Positions 18,650 through 27,341 of a stretch of DNA of 64,000 nucleotides are shown here, piece by piece. Position numbers and translations under genes: made by a program. The stretch covers positions 7,358,326-7,422,325 of the forward strand of contig NC_020504.1 of assembly GCF_000349325.1 (NCBI RefSeq), read 5' to 3'. The notes beneath the pieces are model-generated. The model was not told the origin of the DNA. It searched no databases and saw only the letters and a program-made list of their open reading frames with translations. The DNA is from Streptomyces davaonensis JCM 4913. GTDB lineage: Bacteria; Actinomycetota; Actinomycetes; Streptomycetales; Streptomycetaceae. The stretch's first letter is position 1; every line of letters begins with the position of its first letter.

Positions 18650-19902
18650 CACAGCTGCCGGGCCTCCTCGACACAGAGGCGCTCCGCAAGGACTTCCCGA
18701 TCCTGGACCGGGTGCTCCACGACGGCAAGAAGCTCGTGTACCTGGACAACGCGGCGACCTCGCAGACGCCGCGCCAGGTGCTCGACGTGCTCTCCGAGTA
18801 CTACGAGCAGCACAACGCCAACGTCCACCGTGGCGTGCATGTCCTCGCCGAGGAGGCCACGGCGCTCTACGAGGGCGCGCGGGACAAGGTCGCGGAGTTC
18901 ATCAACGCGCCCAGCCGCGACGAGGTGATCTTCACCAAGAACGCCTCGGAGTCCCTCAACCTCGTGGCGAACATGCTGGGCTGGGCCGATGAGCCCTACC
19001 GCGTGGACGCCGAGACCGAGATCGTCATCACGGAGATGGAGCACCACTCCAACATCGTGCCGTGGCAGCTGCTCGCGCAGCGCACGGGCGCGAAGCTGAA
19101 GTGGTTCGGTCTCACCGACGACGGCCGTCTCGACCTGTCCAACATCGACGAGATCATCACCGAGAAGACGAAGATCGTCTCCTTCGTGCTGGTGTCCAAC
19201 ATCCTGGGCACGGTCAACCCGGTCGAGGCGATAGTGCGCCGGGCGCAGGAGGTCGGTGCGCTGGTCTGCATCGACGCCTCGCAGGCCGCCCCGCACATGC
19301 CGCTGGACGTGCAGGCGCTCCAGGCCGACTTCGTGGCCTTCACCGGCCACAAGATGTGCGGCCCGACCGGCATCGGCGTCCTGTGGGGCCGCCAGGAGCT
19401 GCTGGAGGACCTGCCTCCGTTCCTGGGCGGCGGCGAGATGATCGAGACCGTGTCGATGCACTCGTCGACCTACGCTCCCGCCCCGCACAAGTTCGAGGCG
19501 GGCACCCCGCCGATCTCGCAGGCCATCGGCCTGGGCGCGGCGATCGACTACCTCAACTCCATCGGCATGGACAACATCCTCGCCCACGAGCACGCGCTCA
19601 CGGAGTACGCGGTACGGCGCCTCCAGGAGGTGCCCGGCCTCAGGATCATCGGCCCGACCACGGCCGAGGACCGGGGCGCGGCGATCTCCTTCACGCTGGG
19701 CGACATCCACCCCCACGACGTGGGCCAGGTGCTGGACGAGCAGGGCATCGCGGTCCGGGTCGGCCACCACTGCGCCCGACCCGTCTGCCTGCGGTACGGA
19801 ATTCCTGCGACCACGCGAGCGTCGTTCTATCTGTACTCCACGCCCGCCGAGATCGACGCTCTGGTGGACGGCCTGGAGCACGTCCGGAACTTCTTCGGCT
19901 GA
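18646..19902 (+). CDS. sufS: Cysteine desulfurase SufS
   Basis: PLP enzyme that takes sulfur from cysteine for Fe-S cluster assembly, group II type. In the 418-residue protein the PLP lysine lies in FTGHKMCGPTGIG and the persulfide cysteine in HHCARPVCLRYG. GTG start at 18646 overlaps the sufC stop. The dedicated sulfur acceptor SufU follows within 20 bases. Confidence 0.97.
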   Translation: MTQLPGLLDTEALRKDFPILDRVLHDGKKLVYLDNAATSQTPRQVLDVLSEYYEQHNANVHRGVHVLAEEATALYEGARDKVAEFINAPSRDEVIFTKNASESLNLVANMLGWADEPYRVDAETEIVITEMEHHSNIVPWQLLAQRTGAKLKWFGLTDDGRLDLSNIDEIITEKTKIVSFVLVSNILGTVNPVEAIVRRAQEVGALVCIDASQAAPHMPLDVQALQADFVAFTGHKMCGPTGIGVLWGRQELLEDLPPFLGGGEMIETVSMHSSTYAPAPHKFEAGTPPISQAIGLGAAIDYLNSIGMDNILAHEHALTEYAVRRLQEVPGLRIIGPTTAEDRGAAISFTLGDIHPHDVGQVLDEQGIAVRVGHHCARPVCLRYGIPATTRASFYLYSTPAEIDALVDGLEHVRNFFG

Positions 19903-19921
19903 GGGGTTGGCGAGCGATCGC

Positions 19922-20389
19922 ATGAAGCTGGACTCGATGTACCAGGAAGTCATCCTGGACCACTACAAGAACCCGCACGGGCGGGGCTTGCGGGATGGCG
20001 ACGCCGAGGTGCACCACGTCAACCCGACGTGCGGTGACGAGATCACCCTGCGCGTGAAGTACGACGGCTCGACGATCGAGGACGTCTCGTACGAGGGCCA
20101 GGGCTGCTCGATCAGCCAGGCCTCGGCGTCCGTGCTGAACGAGCTGCTGGTCGGCAAGGAGCTGGCCGACGCCCAGCGGATCCAGGAGACCTTCCTGGAG
20201 CTGATGCAGTCCAAGGGGAAGATCGAGCCCGACGACGCGATGGAGGAGGTCCTGGAGGACGCGGTCGCGTTCGCCGGGGTCTCCAAGTACCCGGCGCGGG
20301 TGAAGTGCGCTCTCCTGAGCTGGATGGCGTGGAAGGACGCGACGGCCCAGGCCCTGGGCGGAGCCGACGCCGAAAGGAAGACGGCATGA
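19922..20389 (+). CDS. sufU: Zinc-dependent sulfur acceptor SufU
   Basis: Accepts persulfide sulfur from SufS. The 155-residue protein has the three zinc-binding and acceptor cysteines in NPTCGDEITL, EGQGCSISQASASV and VKCALLSW, spaced as in SufU rather than scaffold IscU. ATG at 19922 gives the N-terminus MKLDSMYQEVILDHYKNP; a TTG at 19907 is in frame but lies right against a GAGGGG that is better placed for 19922. The stop overlaps the next ATG. Confidence 0.95.
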   Translation: MKLDSMYQEVILDHYKNPHGRGLRDGDAEVHHVNPTCGDEITLRVKYDGSTIEDVSYEGQGCSISQASASVLNELLVGKELADAQRIQETFLELMQSKGKIEPDDAMEEVLEDAVAFAGVSKYPARVKCALLSWMAWKDATAQALGGADAERKTA

Positions 20390-20718
20390 CTGAGACCGTT
20401 GAGATGAAGCCGGCCTCGGAGGAGGAGATCCGCGAGGCGCTGTACGACGTCGTCGACCCCGAGCTGGGCATCGACGTGGTCAACCTCGGCCTGATCTACG
20501 GCATCCACATCGACGAAGCGAACATCGCGACGATCGACATGACCCTGACCTCGGCGGCCTGTCCGCTGACCGATGTCATCGAGGACCAGGCCAAGTCCGC
20601 CACGGACGGCCTCGTCAACGAGCTGCGCATCAACTGGGTCTGGATGCCGCCGTGGGGCCCGGACAAGATCACGGACGACGGCCGCGAGCAGCTTCGGGCG
20701 CTCGGGTTCAACGTCTGA
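20386..20718 (+). CDS. sufT: Metal-sulfur cluster biosynthesis factor (DUF59/SufT type)
   Basis: A 110-residue MIP18/DUF59-family protein that helps Fe-S cluster maturation or transfer. Conserved blocks VDPELGIDVVNLGLIYGI and LTSAACPLTDVIEDQ are present, the latter with the conserved cysteine. ATG at 20386 overlaps the sufU stop and is preceded by GAAAGGAAG, so it is the last gene of the operon. A strong hairpin follows. Confidence 0.92.
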   Translation: MTETVEMKPASEEEIREALYDVVDPELGIDVVNLGLIYGIHIDEANIATIDMTLTSAACPLTDVIEDQAKSATDGLVNELRINWVWMPPWGPDKITDDGREQLRALGFNV

Positions 20719-20740
20719 GACCCGCTGGTCCTCCGGTACT

Positions 20741-20778
20741 CGGAAGCGGCGATGCCCTGGTGGGCGTCGCCGCTTCCG
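20741..20778. terminator. Hairpin terminator after the suf operon
   Basis: A 17-base stem, CGGAAGCGGCGATGCCC (20741-20757) and GGGCGTCGCCGCTTCCG (20762-20778), with a 4-base loop and one G-U type mismatch. It lies between the convergent sufT and AbfB-domain genes and could stop transcription both ways. There is no T-tract, as is usual in Streptomyces. Confidence 0.8.
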
Positions 20779-20783
20779 TGTGT

Positions 20784-21563
20784 TCAGCCCGTCAACCGGA
20801 ACGCCGAGTCCGCGAGGTACAGCTCGCTCGACTGGTGGGGATCCAGCCGGAGTTGGAAGTTGCGGTGGCGTAGATAGCGGCCCGGGAAGTTCACCGACTC
20901 CAGCATGATCGCGCCGGAGTGGGACGAGGCGCGTGGGCAGAAGGTGGCGTCCTGGGCGAAGAGCGCGGAGCCGTCGTCGGGCTCGGCGCGCAGCAGGAAC
21001 TCACGGTGGCGCAGATAGCTGCCGTCCGCCGTGGCGAAGGAGTAACAGGACGGCTCGGCCAGGCCCTTGAGCAGCTTGAAGGTGTCGGCGGACGTGGTGA
21101 GCCGGACCAGGCCGTCGCTCACCTGCCAGGAGCGGTCGGGGTAGTTGACCGAGCGCACCGAGCGCCAGGCGGTGGCCGGCTCCGGGGCGGAACTGGCCGA
21201 CGGTTCGGCGTGGCCGCGGGAGGGGGTGGGCGTCGGAGTGGGACGCGGTGCCCGGGTCTTCGAGTGCGCGGACGGGCGGCTGTCCGGCTCCGCCGACGGG
21301 GCCGGGGAGGCCGTACTCGCCGACGGGGTCGCGAAGGAGATCAGGCCGGGTGGGTAGGCGCTCGTCGACGGGAACGCCGACTGTGACGGACCGTCAGTGG
21401 GCTTGTGGGTCACGGCGATTGCCGTCACGCACGCGCCGATCGTGGCCAGCGCCAGGGCCCCGGCCAGCCAGAGGCGGCGCGTGCCCGGCGTCCGGGAGGT
21501 TTCCGGCGCCCAGCCGCTCTCCCAGGGACGGGCCTGAGGGGGCCGGGACTTGTTGTTTGGCAT
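20784..21563 (-). CDS. Membrane-anchored AbfB-domain protein
   Basis: A 259-residue protein with one N-terminal membrane segment (about residues 31-52, LWLAGALALATIGACV), a serine- and proline-rich stalk of about 70 residues, and a C-terminal domain with repeats such as SYLRHREFLLR and RYLRHRNFQLRL, the signature of the alpha-L-arabinofuranosidase B sugar-binding fold. No catalytic domain is present. Start ATG at 21563 follows GAAGGAAAG; the open frame upstream is non-coding. Inferred role: binding arabinose-containing polymers at the cell surface. Confidence 0.85.
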   Translation of the reverse strand: MPNNKSRPPQARPWESGWAPETSRTPGTRRLWLAGALALATIGACVTAIAVTHKPTDGPSQSAFPSTSAYPPGLISFATPSASTASPAPSAEPDSRPSAHSKTRAPRPTPTPTPSRGHAEPSASSAPEPATAWRSVRSVNYPDRSWQVSDGLVRLTTSADTFKLLKGLAEPSCYSFATADGSYLRHREFLLRAEPDDGSALFAQDATFCPRASSHSGAIMLESVNFPGRYLRHRNFQLRLDPHQSSELYLADSAFRLTG

Positions 21564-21700
21564 GCGCTTTCCTTCAGCGGCATATGTGAATGGTGAAACA
21601 GTAGTGGAGGGTTGGACGCTTCGAGCGGGCGTTTGGGGAAATTGAAGCGAGCGCTTTCCACATCGCGTGGATGGGTGTGTGAACCGGAGTTCCCTCGCAT

Positions 21701-21738
21701 GTGTACGCCCGTACATATAGCTGTGTACGCTTGTACGC
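21701..21738 (+). promoter_or_regulatory. Probable TetR operator and promoter of the SMR gene
   Basis: A perfect palindrome TGTACG-CC-CGTACA (21702-21715) overlaps a direct repeat of GTGTACGC at 21701-21708 and 21723-21730, spaced 22 bases or two helical turns. CATATA (21714-21719) may be the -10. The ATG follows at 21739 without a clear ribosome site. The likely ligand is the TetR regulator encoded downstream. Confidence 0.6.
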
Positions 21739-22059
21739 ATGGGATACCTGACGCTCGCCGGCGCCATCGCCGCCGAGGTGGCCGCCACCACCGCCATGAA
21801 GTACAGCGACGGTTTCAGCAGGCTCTGGCCGTCGCTGCTGACGGCGCTCGGCTACGTCGTCTCCTTCGCGCTGCTCGCCCAGACCCTGAAGACCGTCGGC
21901 ATCGGCGCCGCCTACGCGATCTGGGCCGGTGTCGGCACCGCGAGCATCGCCGTCATCGGCCTCGTGGCGTTCGGTGAGGCACTGACCTTCACCAAGATCT
22001 CCGGGATCCTGCTGATAGTCGCGGGGGTCGTGGTCCTGAACCTGGGCGGCGCGCACTGA
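21739..22059 (+). CDS. Small multidrug resistance (SMR) family transporter
   Basis: A 106-residue, four-helix proton antiporter of the EmrE/QacE/SugE family. The first helix has the essential glutamate in AGAIAAEVAATTAMKYSDGF, and the third has the family motif GIGAAYAIWAGVGTA. Members export quaternary ammonium compounds or guanidinium. Its stop overlaps the start of the tetR gene (TGATG), and the upstream DNA carries palindromes, so it is probably induced by a compound sensed by that regulator. Confidence 0.93.
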   Translation: MGYLTLAGAIAAEVAATTAMKYSDGFSRLWPSLLTALGYVVSFALLAQTLKTVGIGAAYAIWAGVGTASIAVIGLVAFGEALTFTKISGILLIVAGVVVLNLGGAH

Positions 22060-22613
22060 TGGCCCGGCGCTACGACCCGGAGCGACGCCAGCGGATCATC
22101 GACGCCGCGATCCGGGTCGTGGGACAGAAGGGCCTCGCGGGTCTGACCCACCGCTCGGTCGCGGCCGAGGCCGACGTCCCGCTCGGCTCGACGACGTACC
22201 ACTTCGCCACCCTCGACGAGTTGATGGTCGCGGCGCTGCGGCAGGCCAACGAGGGTTTCGCCAAGGTGATCGCCGCGCGCGGCGCGCTGACCGACCCGAC
22301 GGCGGACCTCGCGCAGGAGCTGGCCGGGTGGATCGGCGAGTGGCTCGCGGGCGACCGCACGGGTGTGGAACTGGAGTGCGAGCTGTATCTCGCCGCCCTG
22401 CGCCGCCCCGCCCTGCGCCCCGTCGCCGCCGAGTGGGCGACGGACCTTGCGGAACTGCTCGCCCGCCGCACGGACCCGGTCACCGCGCGGGCGCTGGTCG
22501 CGCTGATGGACGGGATCTGTCTTCAGGTGCTGCTCACGGGGGTGCCGTACGACGAGGAGTACGCGCGGGAGATCCTCGGGCGGGTCATCGTCGCGCCGGC
22601 GCCCGGCACGTGA
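22059..22613 (+). CDS. TetR-family transcriptional regulator
   Basis: A 184-residue regulator with the TetR HTH in the first 60 residues (RIIDAAIRVVGQKGLAGLTHRSVAAEADVPLGSTTYHF) and a helical ligand-binding part. The ATG shares bases with the stop of the SMR gene, which makes it a co-transcribed local repressor by inference. The palindromes at 21701-21730 are the likely target. Confidence 0.92.
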   Translation: MARRYDPERRQRIIDAAIRVVGQKGLAGLTHRSVAAEADVPLGSTTYHFATLDELMVAALRQANEGFAKVIAARGALTDPTADLAQELAGWIGEWLAGDRTGVELECELYLAALRRPALRPVAAEWATDLAELLARRTDPVTARALVALMDGICLQVLLTGVPYDEEYAREILGRVIVAPAPGT

Positions 22614-22667
22614 GATGCGGGGTGCACCGGTTCGCCCCGGCGGCCCCCGCCAAGTTAGGTTGCCCTC

Positions 22668-23657
22668 ATGACCGACACGACTGCACCTCGCACCACCGGC
22701 GCCGTTGCCGCCGGGCTCGCCACGATCGCCGCCGACGGCACCGTCCTCGACACCTGGTTCCCCGCGCCCGAGCTCGCCGTCGAGCCCGGCCCCTCCGGCA
22801 CGGAGCGGCTGTCCGCCGAGCGTGCCGTGGAGCTGCTCGGCGAGGGCGCGGCGAAGGCGCTCGGCCCGGACGCCCGCCGGGGCGTGGAGGTCGTCGCGGT
22901 GCGCACGGTCGTCTCGTCCCTCGACGCGAAGCCCATCGACGCCCACGACGTCTACCTGCGGCTGCACCTCCTCTCCCACCGCCTGGTCAAGCCGCACGGC
23001 CAGAGCCTGGACGGCATGTTCGGCTTCCTCGCCAACGTCGCCTGGACCTCGCTCGGCCCGGTCGCGGTGGACGACATCGAGAAGGTGCGGCTGAACGCCC
23101 GCGCCGAGGGGCTGCACCTTCAGGTGACGTCCATCGACAAGTTCCCGCGCATGACGGACTACGTGGCACCGAAGGGCGTGCGCATCGCCGACGCCGACCG
23201 CGTTCGCCTGGGCGCGCATCTCGCCGAGGGCACGACGGTCATGCACGAGGGCTTCGTCAACTTCAACGCGGGCACGCTCGGTACGTCGATGGTCGAGGGC
23301 CGGATCTCCGCGGGCGTCGTCGTCGGGGACGGGTCGGACATCGGCGGCGGTGCGTCGACGATGGGAACGCTGTCGGGTGGCGGCAATGTGATCATCGCTA
23401 TCGGTGAGCGGTGCCTGATCGGTGCGGAGGCGGGTGTCGGTATCGCGCTGGGCGATGAGTGCGTTGTCGAGGCCGGCCTGTACGTCACCGCGGGGACTCG
23501 GGTGACCATGCCGGACGGGGAGATCGTCAAGGCCCGTGAGCTGTCCGGCGCGTCGAACATTCTGTTCCGTCGTAACTCGGTGACGGGGACGGTGGAGGCT
23601 CGGCCGAACAATGCGGTGTGGGGCGGGTTGAACGAGATTCTTCACAGTCACAACTAG
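22668..23657 (+). CDS. dapD: 2,3,4,5-tetrahydropyridine-2,6-dicarboxylate N-succinyltransferase
   Basis: Succinylates tetrahydrodipicolinate in the lysine and diaminopimelate pathway. The 329-residue protein is the actinobacterial DapD type: a distinct N-terminal domain and a left-handed beta-helix of hexapeptide repeats ([56 protein letters not shown]). It is an isolated gene with a 55-base gap after tetR; dapA lies 2.5 kb away on the other strand. Confidence 0.95.
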   Translation: MTDTTAPRTTGAVAAGLATIAADGTVLDTWFPAPELAVEPGPSGTERLSAERAVELLGEGAAKALGPDARRGVEVVAVRTVVSSLDAKPIDAHDVYLRLHLLSHRLVKPHGQSLDGMFGFLANVAWTSLGPVAVDDIEKVRLNARAEGLHLQVTSIDKFPRMTDYVAPKGVRIADADRVRLGAHLAEGTTVMHEGFVNFNAGTLGTSMVEGRISAGVVVGDGSDIGGGASTMGTLSGGGNVIIAIGERCLIGAEAGVGIALGDECVVEAGLYVTAGTRVTMPDGEIVKARELSGASNILFRRNSVTGTVEARPNNAVWGGLNEILHSHN

Positions 23658-23705
23658 CTCCGCAGAGGGGGCGGTTGGGTAGTGGGGGAGCTGCGGGCCG
23701 GTGGG

Positions 23706-23733
23706 GGCTGGTCGCGCAGTTCCCCGCGCCCCT
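23706..23733 (+). repeat. Dispersed repeat family B, copy 1
   Basis: A 28-base sequence beginning GGCTGGTCGCGCAGTTCC and ending CGCGCCCCT, identical at 37474-37501 and 52696-52723, all in the same orientation and each preceded by a GCTGCGGG-type segment. This copy runs into the stop codon of the minus-strand HAD-like gene (23732-23734). Confidence 0.9.
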
Positions 23734-24229
23734 AAAGCACTTCCCTGAATTTCCGCAGTGCTGCGAAGTCCGGCTCCCGTAGGCCGATTCTTGGGTTCAC
23801 GTGGTGCAGCAGTGCCGGTCCCACATGGTTCTGCGCCACATACGCCTCGTCCGCCTCGCTCTGTTCGTCGTCCACCCACGCGAAGGGGCGGCCCTGCGCG
23901 TACTTCACGATCGTCGCCGTCTTCCAGTGGACGCCGTCCGGGCGTTCCGCGAACAGGTTGTCGCCGAAGTCGACGTACGGGAGTTCGGGGAGGCCGATGA
24001 CCGGGGCGATCCAGCGGTTGGCGGCGTTCATCCAGGTCGTGGCCCAGCAGAGGTCGTAGTCGAGGGCCAGCAGGGACGGGCCGTGGGACGGGTTGAGCCA
24101 GACGCGCAGGGGGCGGCCGGGGCGGAGGGAGACCCGGATCGTGGTGTAGCCCTCGGGGCGGCGCTCGGGCTGGGCGGCCCAGGGGTTCAGGGGGCCGTCG
24201 ACGTCCAGGAACAGCAAGGGGCGGCTCAC
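23732..24229 (-). CDS. HAD-like hydrolase-fold protein
   Basis: A 165-residue protein starting at a GTG (24229) with MSRPLLFLDVDGPLNPW, the DxDG motif I of the haloacid dehalogenase fold, and a later FAWVDDE that fits motif IV. It resembles short actinobacterial HAD-domain proteins of unknown substrate. The stop codon overlaps a family B repeat. The gene is divergent from the sigma factor gene, with a 131-base gap. Confidence 0.8.
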   Translation of the reverse strand: MSRPLLFLDVDGPLNPWAAQPERRPEGYTTIRVSLRPGRPLRVWLNPSHGPSLLALDYDLCWATTWMNAANRWIAPVIGLPELPYVDFGDNLFAERPDGVHWKTATIVKYAQGRPFAWVDDEQSEADEAYVAQNHVGPALLHHVNPRIGLREPDFAALRKFREVL

Positions 24230-24360
24230 GTGGTCACCGTACGGGAGCGATGCCCCCGACGAGGTGGGATTTTCTTTACGCCAGTGGCATAGCGGGGCGC
24301 GGTGGGACGCGTCATCCCCGGTGGAGGGGGCGGGCAACGAGCCCGCCCGGGGAAGCGAAG

Positions 24361-24912
24361 GTGACGATGGATGGCCAGGCGCAGGACAGGTTCCGGGAGT
24401 TCGTGGAGAACCGGTCGGCCGCGCTGTTGCGGACTGCCGTGCTGCTGAGTGGCGGGGATCGGCATGCCGCTGAGGATCTGCTTCAGAACGCGCTGATCAA
24501 GGCGGCCGGGCGGTGGCATCGGATCGACGAGCCCGAGGCGTATGTGCGCCAGATTCTGTATCGGCAGCAGATCAGCCGTTGGCGGCTGAAGTGGCGGCGG
24601 CGCGAGTTGAGTGTCGCCGAGCCGCCCGACACCGGCGCCTCCGCGGACGACTCCGGCGCCGCCGAGCTGCGGCTCGTCATACGCGGCGCCCTTGCCCGGC
24701 TCACCGCGCGGCAGCGGACCGTGCTGGTACTGCGCTACTTCGAGGACCTGCCCGAGGCCGAGGTGGCCCGGATCCTCGGCTGTTCCGTCGGGACCGTCCG
24801 GTCCACCACCCATCGCTCCCTCGCCCGGCTGCGCACCCTCGCGCCCGAGCTGGCCGGCCTCACGACGGTGGAGCGACTGCCCGACTTCTCTCCCGTGGAG
24901 GTACGTCCGTGA
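24361..24912 (+). CDS. SigE-family RNA polymerase sigma factor
   Basis: An ECF-type sigma factor of 183 residues. Region 2 includes AAEDLLQNALIKAAGRWHRI, and region 4 reads LTARQRTVLVLRYFEDLPEAEVARILGCSVGTVRSTTHRSLARL. GTG 24361 and ATG 24367 are both possible starts; GGGGAAG is placed for either. The next gene overlaps the stop (GTGA) and encodes a membrane protein with a short cytoplasmic N-terminus, likely its anti-sigma or sensory partner. Confidence 0.9.
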   Translation: MTMDGQAQDRFREFVENRSAALLRTAVLLSGGDRHAAEDLLQNALIKAAGRWHRIDEPEAYVRQILYRQQISRWRLKWRRRELSVAEPPDTGASADDSGAAELRLVIRGALARLTARQRTVLVLRYFEDLPEAEVARILGCSVGTVRSTTHRSLARLRTLAPELAGLTTVERLPDFSPVEVRP

Positions 24913-26135
24913 ACGTCGAGGAACTCGTGCGTGAGACGTTGCGGGAGACCGCCGAGGCGCAGGGACCGGTCGCGCCCGGCCTCGCCGACCGGGTGCTTGC
25001 CGTGCGGCGGCGCCGCCGCGCCCGCAGGATCGCCGCCGCAGCCGCGGGCACCGTGGCCGTCCTCGCCCTCGCGGTGGGCGTGCCGCAACTGGACTCCGGG
25101 AAGGGCGATGTCCGGCCCGCCGGCCTCCTGGACGGCGGCAGCGAGACGTATGCGCGTCCGGATCAGTCGCCGCCCCGCGAGCTGATCGCCGCGGGACAGG
25201 TGGCGTTGGCCGCCTACTACACGACGGAGACGCAGGCGGAGGGCGACGATCACGGTCGCCTCGTCCGCACCTACTGGCTGCTCGACGCGGCGACCGGACG
25301 GTACGAGAAGGACACCCGGTGGTCCTACGTCGCCGTCGCCCCTGGGATGCGGACAGCCGCCGTACTGGAGCGGACCCTGCCGGCCCAGCGGATCGGGCTG
25401 CTCGACCTCGCGACGGGGGAGGTCGAGCGGTGGATCCCGGTCGGGCATGGAGTGGGCGGGCTGGCGTACTCCTACGACGGCACGCGGCTCCTTGCGACGA
25501 CGTACGAGCAGGACCCCGATCTGATGCCCGAACGGGGTGTCGACGAAGAGGGTGAGCCGGTCTATTTCGCTGACCCCGAGGGGTCCACCCGGACCGGCTT
25601 CATCGTCCTGGACCCGGCGGATCAGAACGAGAACGGGAACGCCTGGAGCAGCGCACCGGACGAACAGCGCTTCAACGCCCGTTCCGACTTCGCGTTCAGC
25701 CGCGACGGGCGGTCGGTGTACGCGCAGCTCGTCGGTGAGCGGGACGGGATGCAGCAGTTCTACGACCTCGCGGGCAACGAGGTGGCCGCGCCCGCGAACG
25801 AACGGCACCTGCGGTGGGACGTCGGCGCCCGGCTCTCCCCGGACGGCACGTTGGCCGCGCTCGGGCTGACGAAGGAGGTGCCGGACAAGTCGTACTCCTC
25901 GATCCGTGATCCCCGTACCGGCAAGGAGATCACCAAGGTGCGCGGCGGCGAGCTGATCGCCTGGGTGGACGACCGGCGGCTCATCGCCTGGGAGCGATCG
26001 GCGGGTGAGGAGCTGTACCGCCCGCGGCTCGCGCTGGTCACGATCGGCAGCGACGAGGTGACGTGGCTGAGCGGGGCGCGGGAGCAGCGGGCGGATACGC
26101 GGTGGAACTGGGAGCCGGTGTTCGCGCGGTGGTGA
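24909..26135 (+). CDS. Membrane-anchored WD40/beta-propeller-like protein, sigma-factor partner
   Basis: A 408-residue protein: about 38 cytoplasmic residues (NVEELVRETLRETAEAQGP), a basic stretch RRRRRARR, one membrane helix (residues 40-58) and a large outer domain with repeated beta-propeller-like motifs (YSYDGTRLLATTY, FSRDGRSVYAQL, LSPDGTLAALGL). This layout is common in Streptomyces next to SigE-family sigma genes. The N-terminal part lacks a zinc motif, so an anti-sigma role is inferred only. Its stop is directly adjacent to the stop of convergent dapA with no spacer. Confidence 0.83.
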   Translation: MNVEELVRETLRETAEAQGPVAPGLADRVLAVRRRRRARRIAAAAAGTVAVLALAVGVPQLDSGKGDVRPAGLLDGGSETYARPDQSPPRELIAAGQVALAAYYTTETQAEGDDHGRLVRTYWLLDAATGRYEKDTRWSYVAVAPGMRTAAVLERTLPAQRIGLLDLATGEVERWIPVGHGVGGLAYSYDGTRLLATTYEQDPDLMPERGVDEEGEPVYFADPEGSTRTGFIVLDPADQNENGNAWSSAPDEQRFNARSDFAFSRDGRSVYAQLVGERDGMQQFYDLAGNEVAAPANERHLRWDVGARLSPDGTLAALGLTKEVPDKSYSSIRDPRTGKEITKVRGGELIAWVDDRRLIAWERSAGEELYRPRLALVTIGSDEVTWLSGAREQRADTRWNWEPVFARW

Positions 26136-27032
26136 TCACTCGGCCGCGGTGAGCGTTCGGTACGCGTTCAGCAGCCCGTCGGTCGTCTCGCGGTCGGCGG
26201 GCCTCAGCGGGGGGCGGACCGGGCCTGCGGGAAGGCCGAGTTCGCCGAGGAGGGCCTTCGCGGTGACGGTGCCGGGCAGGCCCGACGACATCATCAACTC
26301 GATGAGGTGGGTGGCCTGTTGCTGTCGGACGGCGGCTTCCGCGGTCCGTCCGGCGTCGAACGCGTCCAGTACGGCCCGGAGTTGGGCCGGGGCCGCGTTT
26401 GCCACCGTGCTGATGTAGCCCGCGCCGCCCACCGCGTACAGTGCGAGGATGTGCTCGTCGCAGCCCGCGTAGTACGCCAACTCCGTGCGGGAGATGACCT
26501 TTTGGGCGGCGAGGAAGTCGTAGGAGCAGTCCTTCACCGCCACGATTCTCGGGTGCTCGGCGAGGCGGAGCAGGGTGTCCGGCTCGATGCGGACGCCGGT
26601 GCGGCCCGGGATGTCGTACACCGTGAGCGGGAGGCCGGACGCGTCGGCGATCTCCCGGAAGTGGGCCTCCAGGGCGTCCTGCGGGGGCCTGCTGTAGTAC
26701 GGCGCCACGATCAACAGGCCGTCCGCGCCCGCCTTCTCGGCGGCCAGGGCCAGCTCGACGGTGTGCCGGGTGTCGGAGGTTCCGACCCCCGCGACGACGG
26801 AAACCCGCTCGCCGACGGCCTCCCGTACGGCGCGTACGAGCCGGGTCTTCTCCTCGTCCGTCGTGGTCGGGGACTCGCCCGTGGTGCCGGACGGCACCAG
26901 GCCGTCACACCCCTGCGACACCAGCCGCTCGGCGAGCCGTTGCGCTCCGGGGAGGTCGAGCGCGCCCTCGTCGGTGAAGGGCGTGATCATGGCGCAGAGG
27001 GCGCGGCCGAAGGGGGTGTCGGTGGTTGTCAT
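26136..27032 (-). CDS. dapA: 4-hydroxy-tetrahydrodipicolinate synthase
   Basis: Condenses pyruvate with aspartate semialdehyde, the first committed step to lysine. The 298-residue TIM barrel has GTTGESPTTTDEEK, the catalytic tyrosine in LPLTVYDIPGRTGV and the Schiff-base lysine in RIVAVKDCSYD. ATG 27032 gives the family N-terminus; a GTG at 27068 adds 12 residues. Other DHDPS-fold enzymes occur at 53812 and 58577, but those have sugar-acid contexts. Upstream, 27061-27100 is unusually AT-rich. Confidence 0.88.
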   Translation of the reverse strand: MTTTDTPFGRALCAMITPFTDEGALDLPGAQRLAERLVSQGCDGLVPSGTTGESPTTTDEEKTRLVRAVREAVGERVSVVAGVGTSDTRHTVELALAAEKAGADGLLIVAPYYSRPPQDALEAHFREIADASGLPLTVYDIPGRTGVRIEPDTLLRLAEHPRIVAVKDCSYDFLAAQKVISRTELAYYAGCDEHILALYAVGGAGYISTVANAAPAQLRAVLDAFDAGRTAEAAVRQQQATHLIELMMSSGLPGTVTAKALLGELGLPAGPVRPPLRPADRETTDGLLNAYRTLTAAE

Positions 27033-27203
27033 GGTTGTAGTCTCGGCAGCGGGATAGTGAAGCTCCACTTAAATTTTCTACTAGGTAATGATAAGTGTTG
27101 CTGTGAGGTTGGGCTGGGTGCGGTGGGCGGCCCTATGTCCAAACTGGGGCGTCGTGGGTCACTATGGGCCGGACGGTCAACGACCACTGGTCCTGGAGGC
27201 GTC

Positions 27204-27341
27204 ATGAAGCTCGGCAAGGCACTCGCCACCGGAGTCGCTGAAGAGCGGCCGCTGATCCATGAGAAGGCGCCGGAACTCCCCGAGAGTGTGACGGAGATCG
27301 AGGAGCTGCCGGCCCCTGAAGAGGTACCGGTCGCGCGATGA
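27204..27341 (+). CDS. Conserved small protein, 45 residues
   Basis: A short gene with a strong GGAGG eight bases upstream of its ATG. The product begins MKLGKALATGVAEERP and continues as an acidic, proline-rich tail (EIEELPAPEEVPVAR). The stop overlaps the ATG of the next gene (ATGA), so the two are co-translated. No function is known to me; the ribosome site and overlap support it being real. Confidence 0.7.
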   Translation: MKLGKALATGVAEERPLIHEKAPELPESVTEIEELPAPEEVPVAR

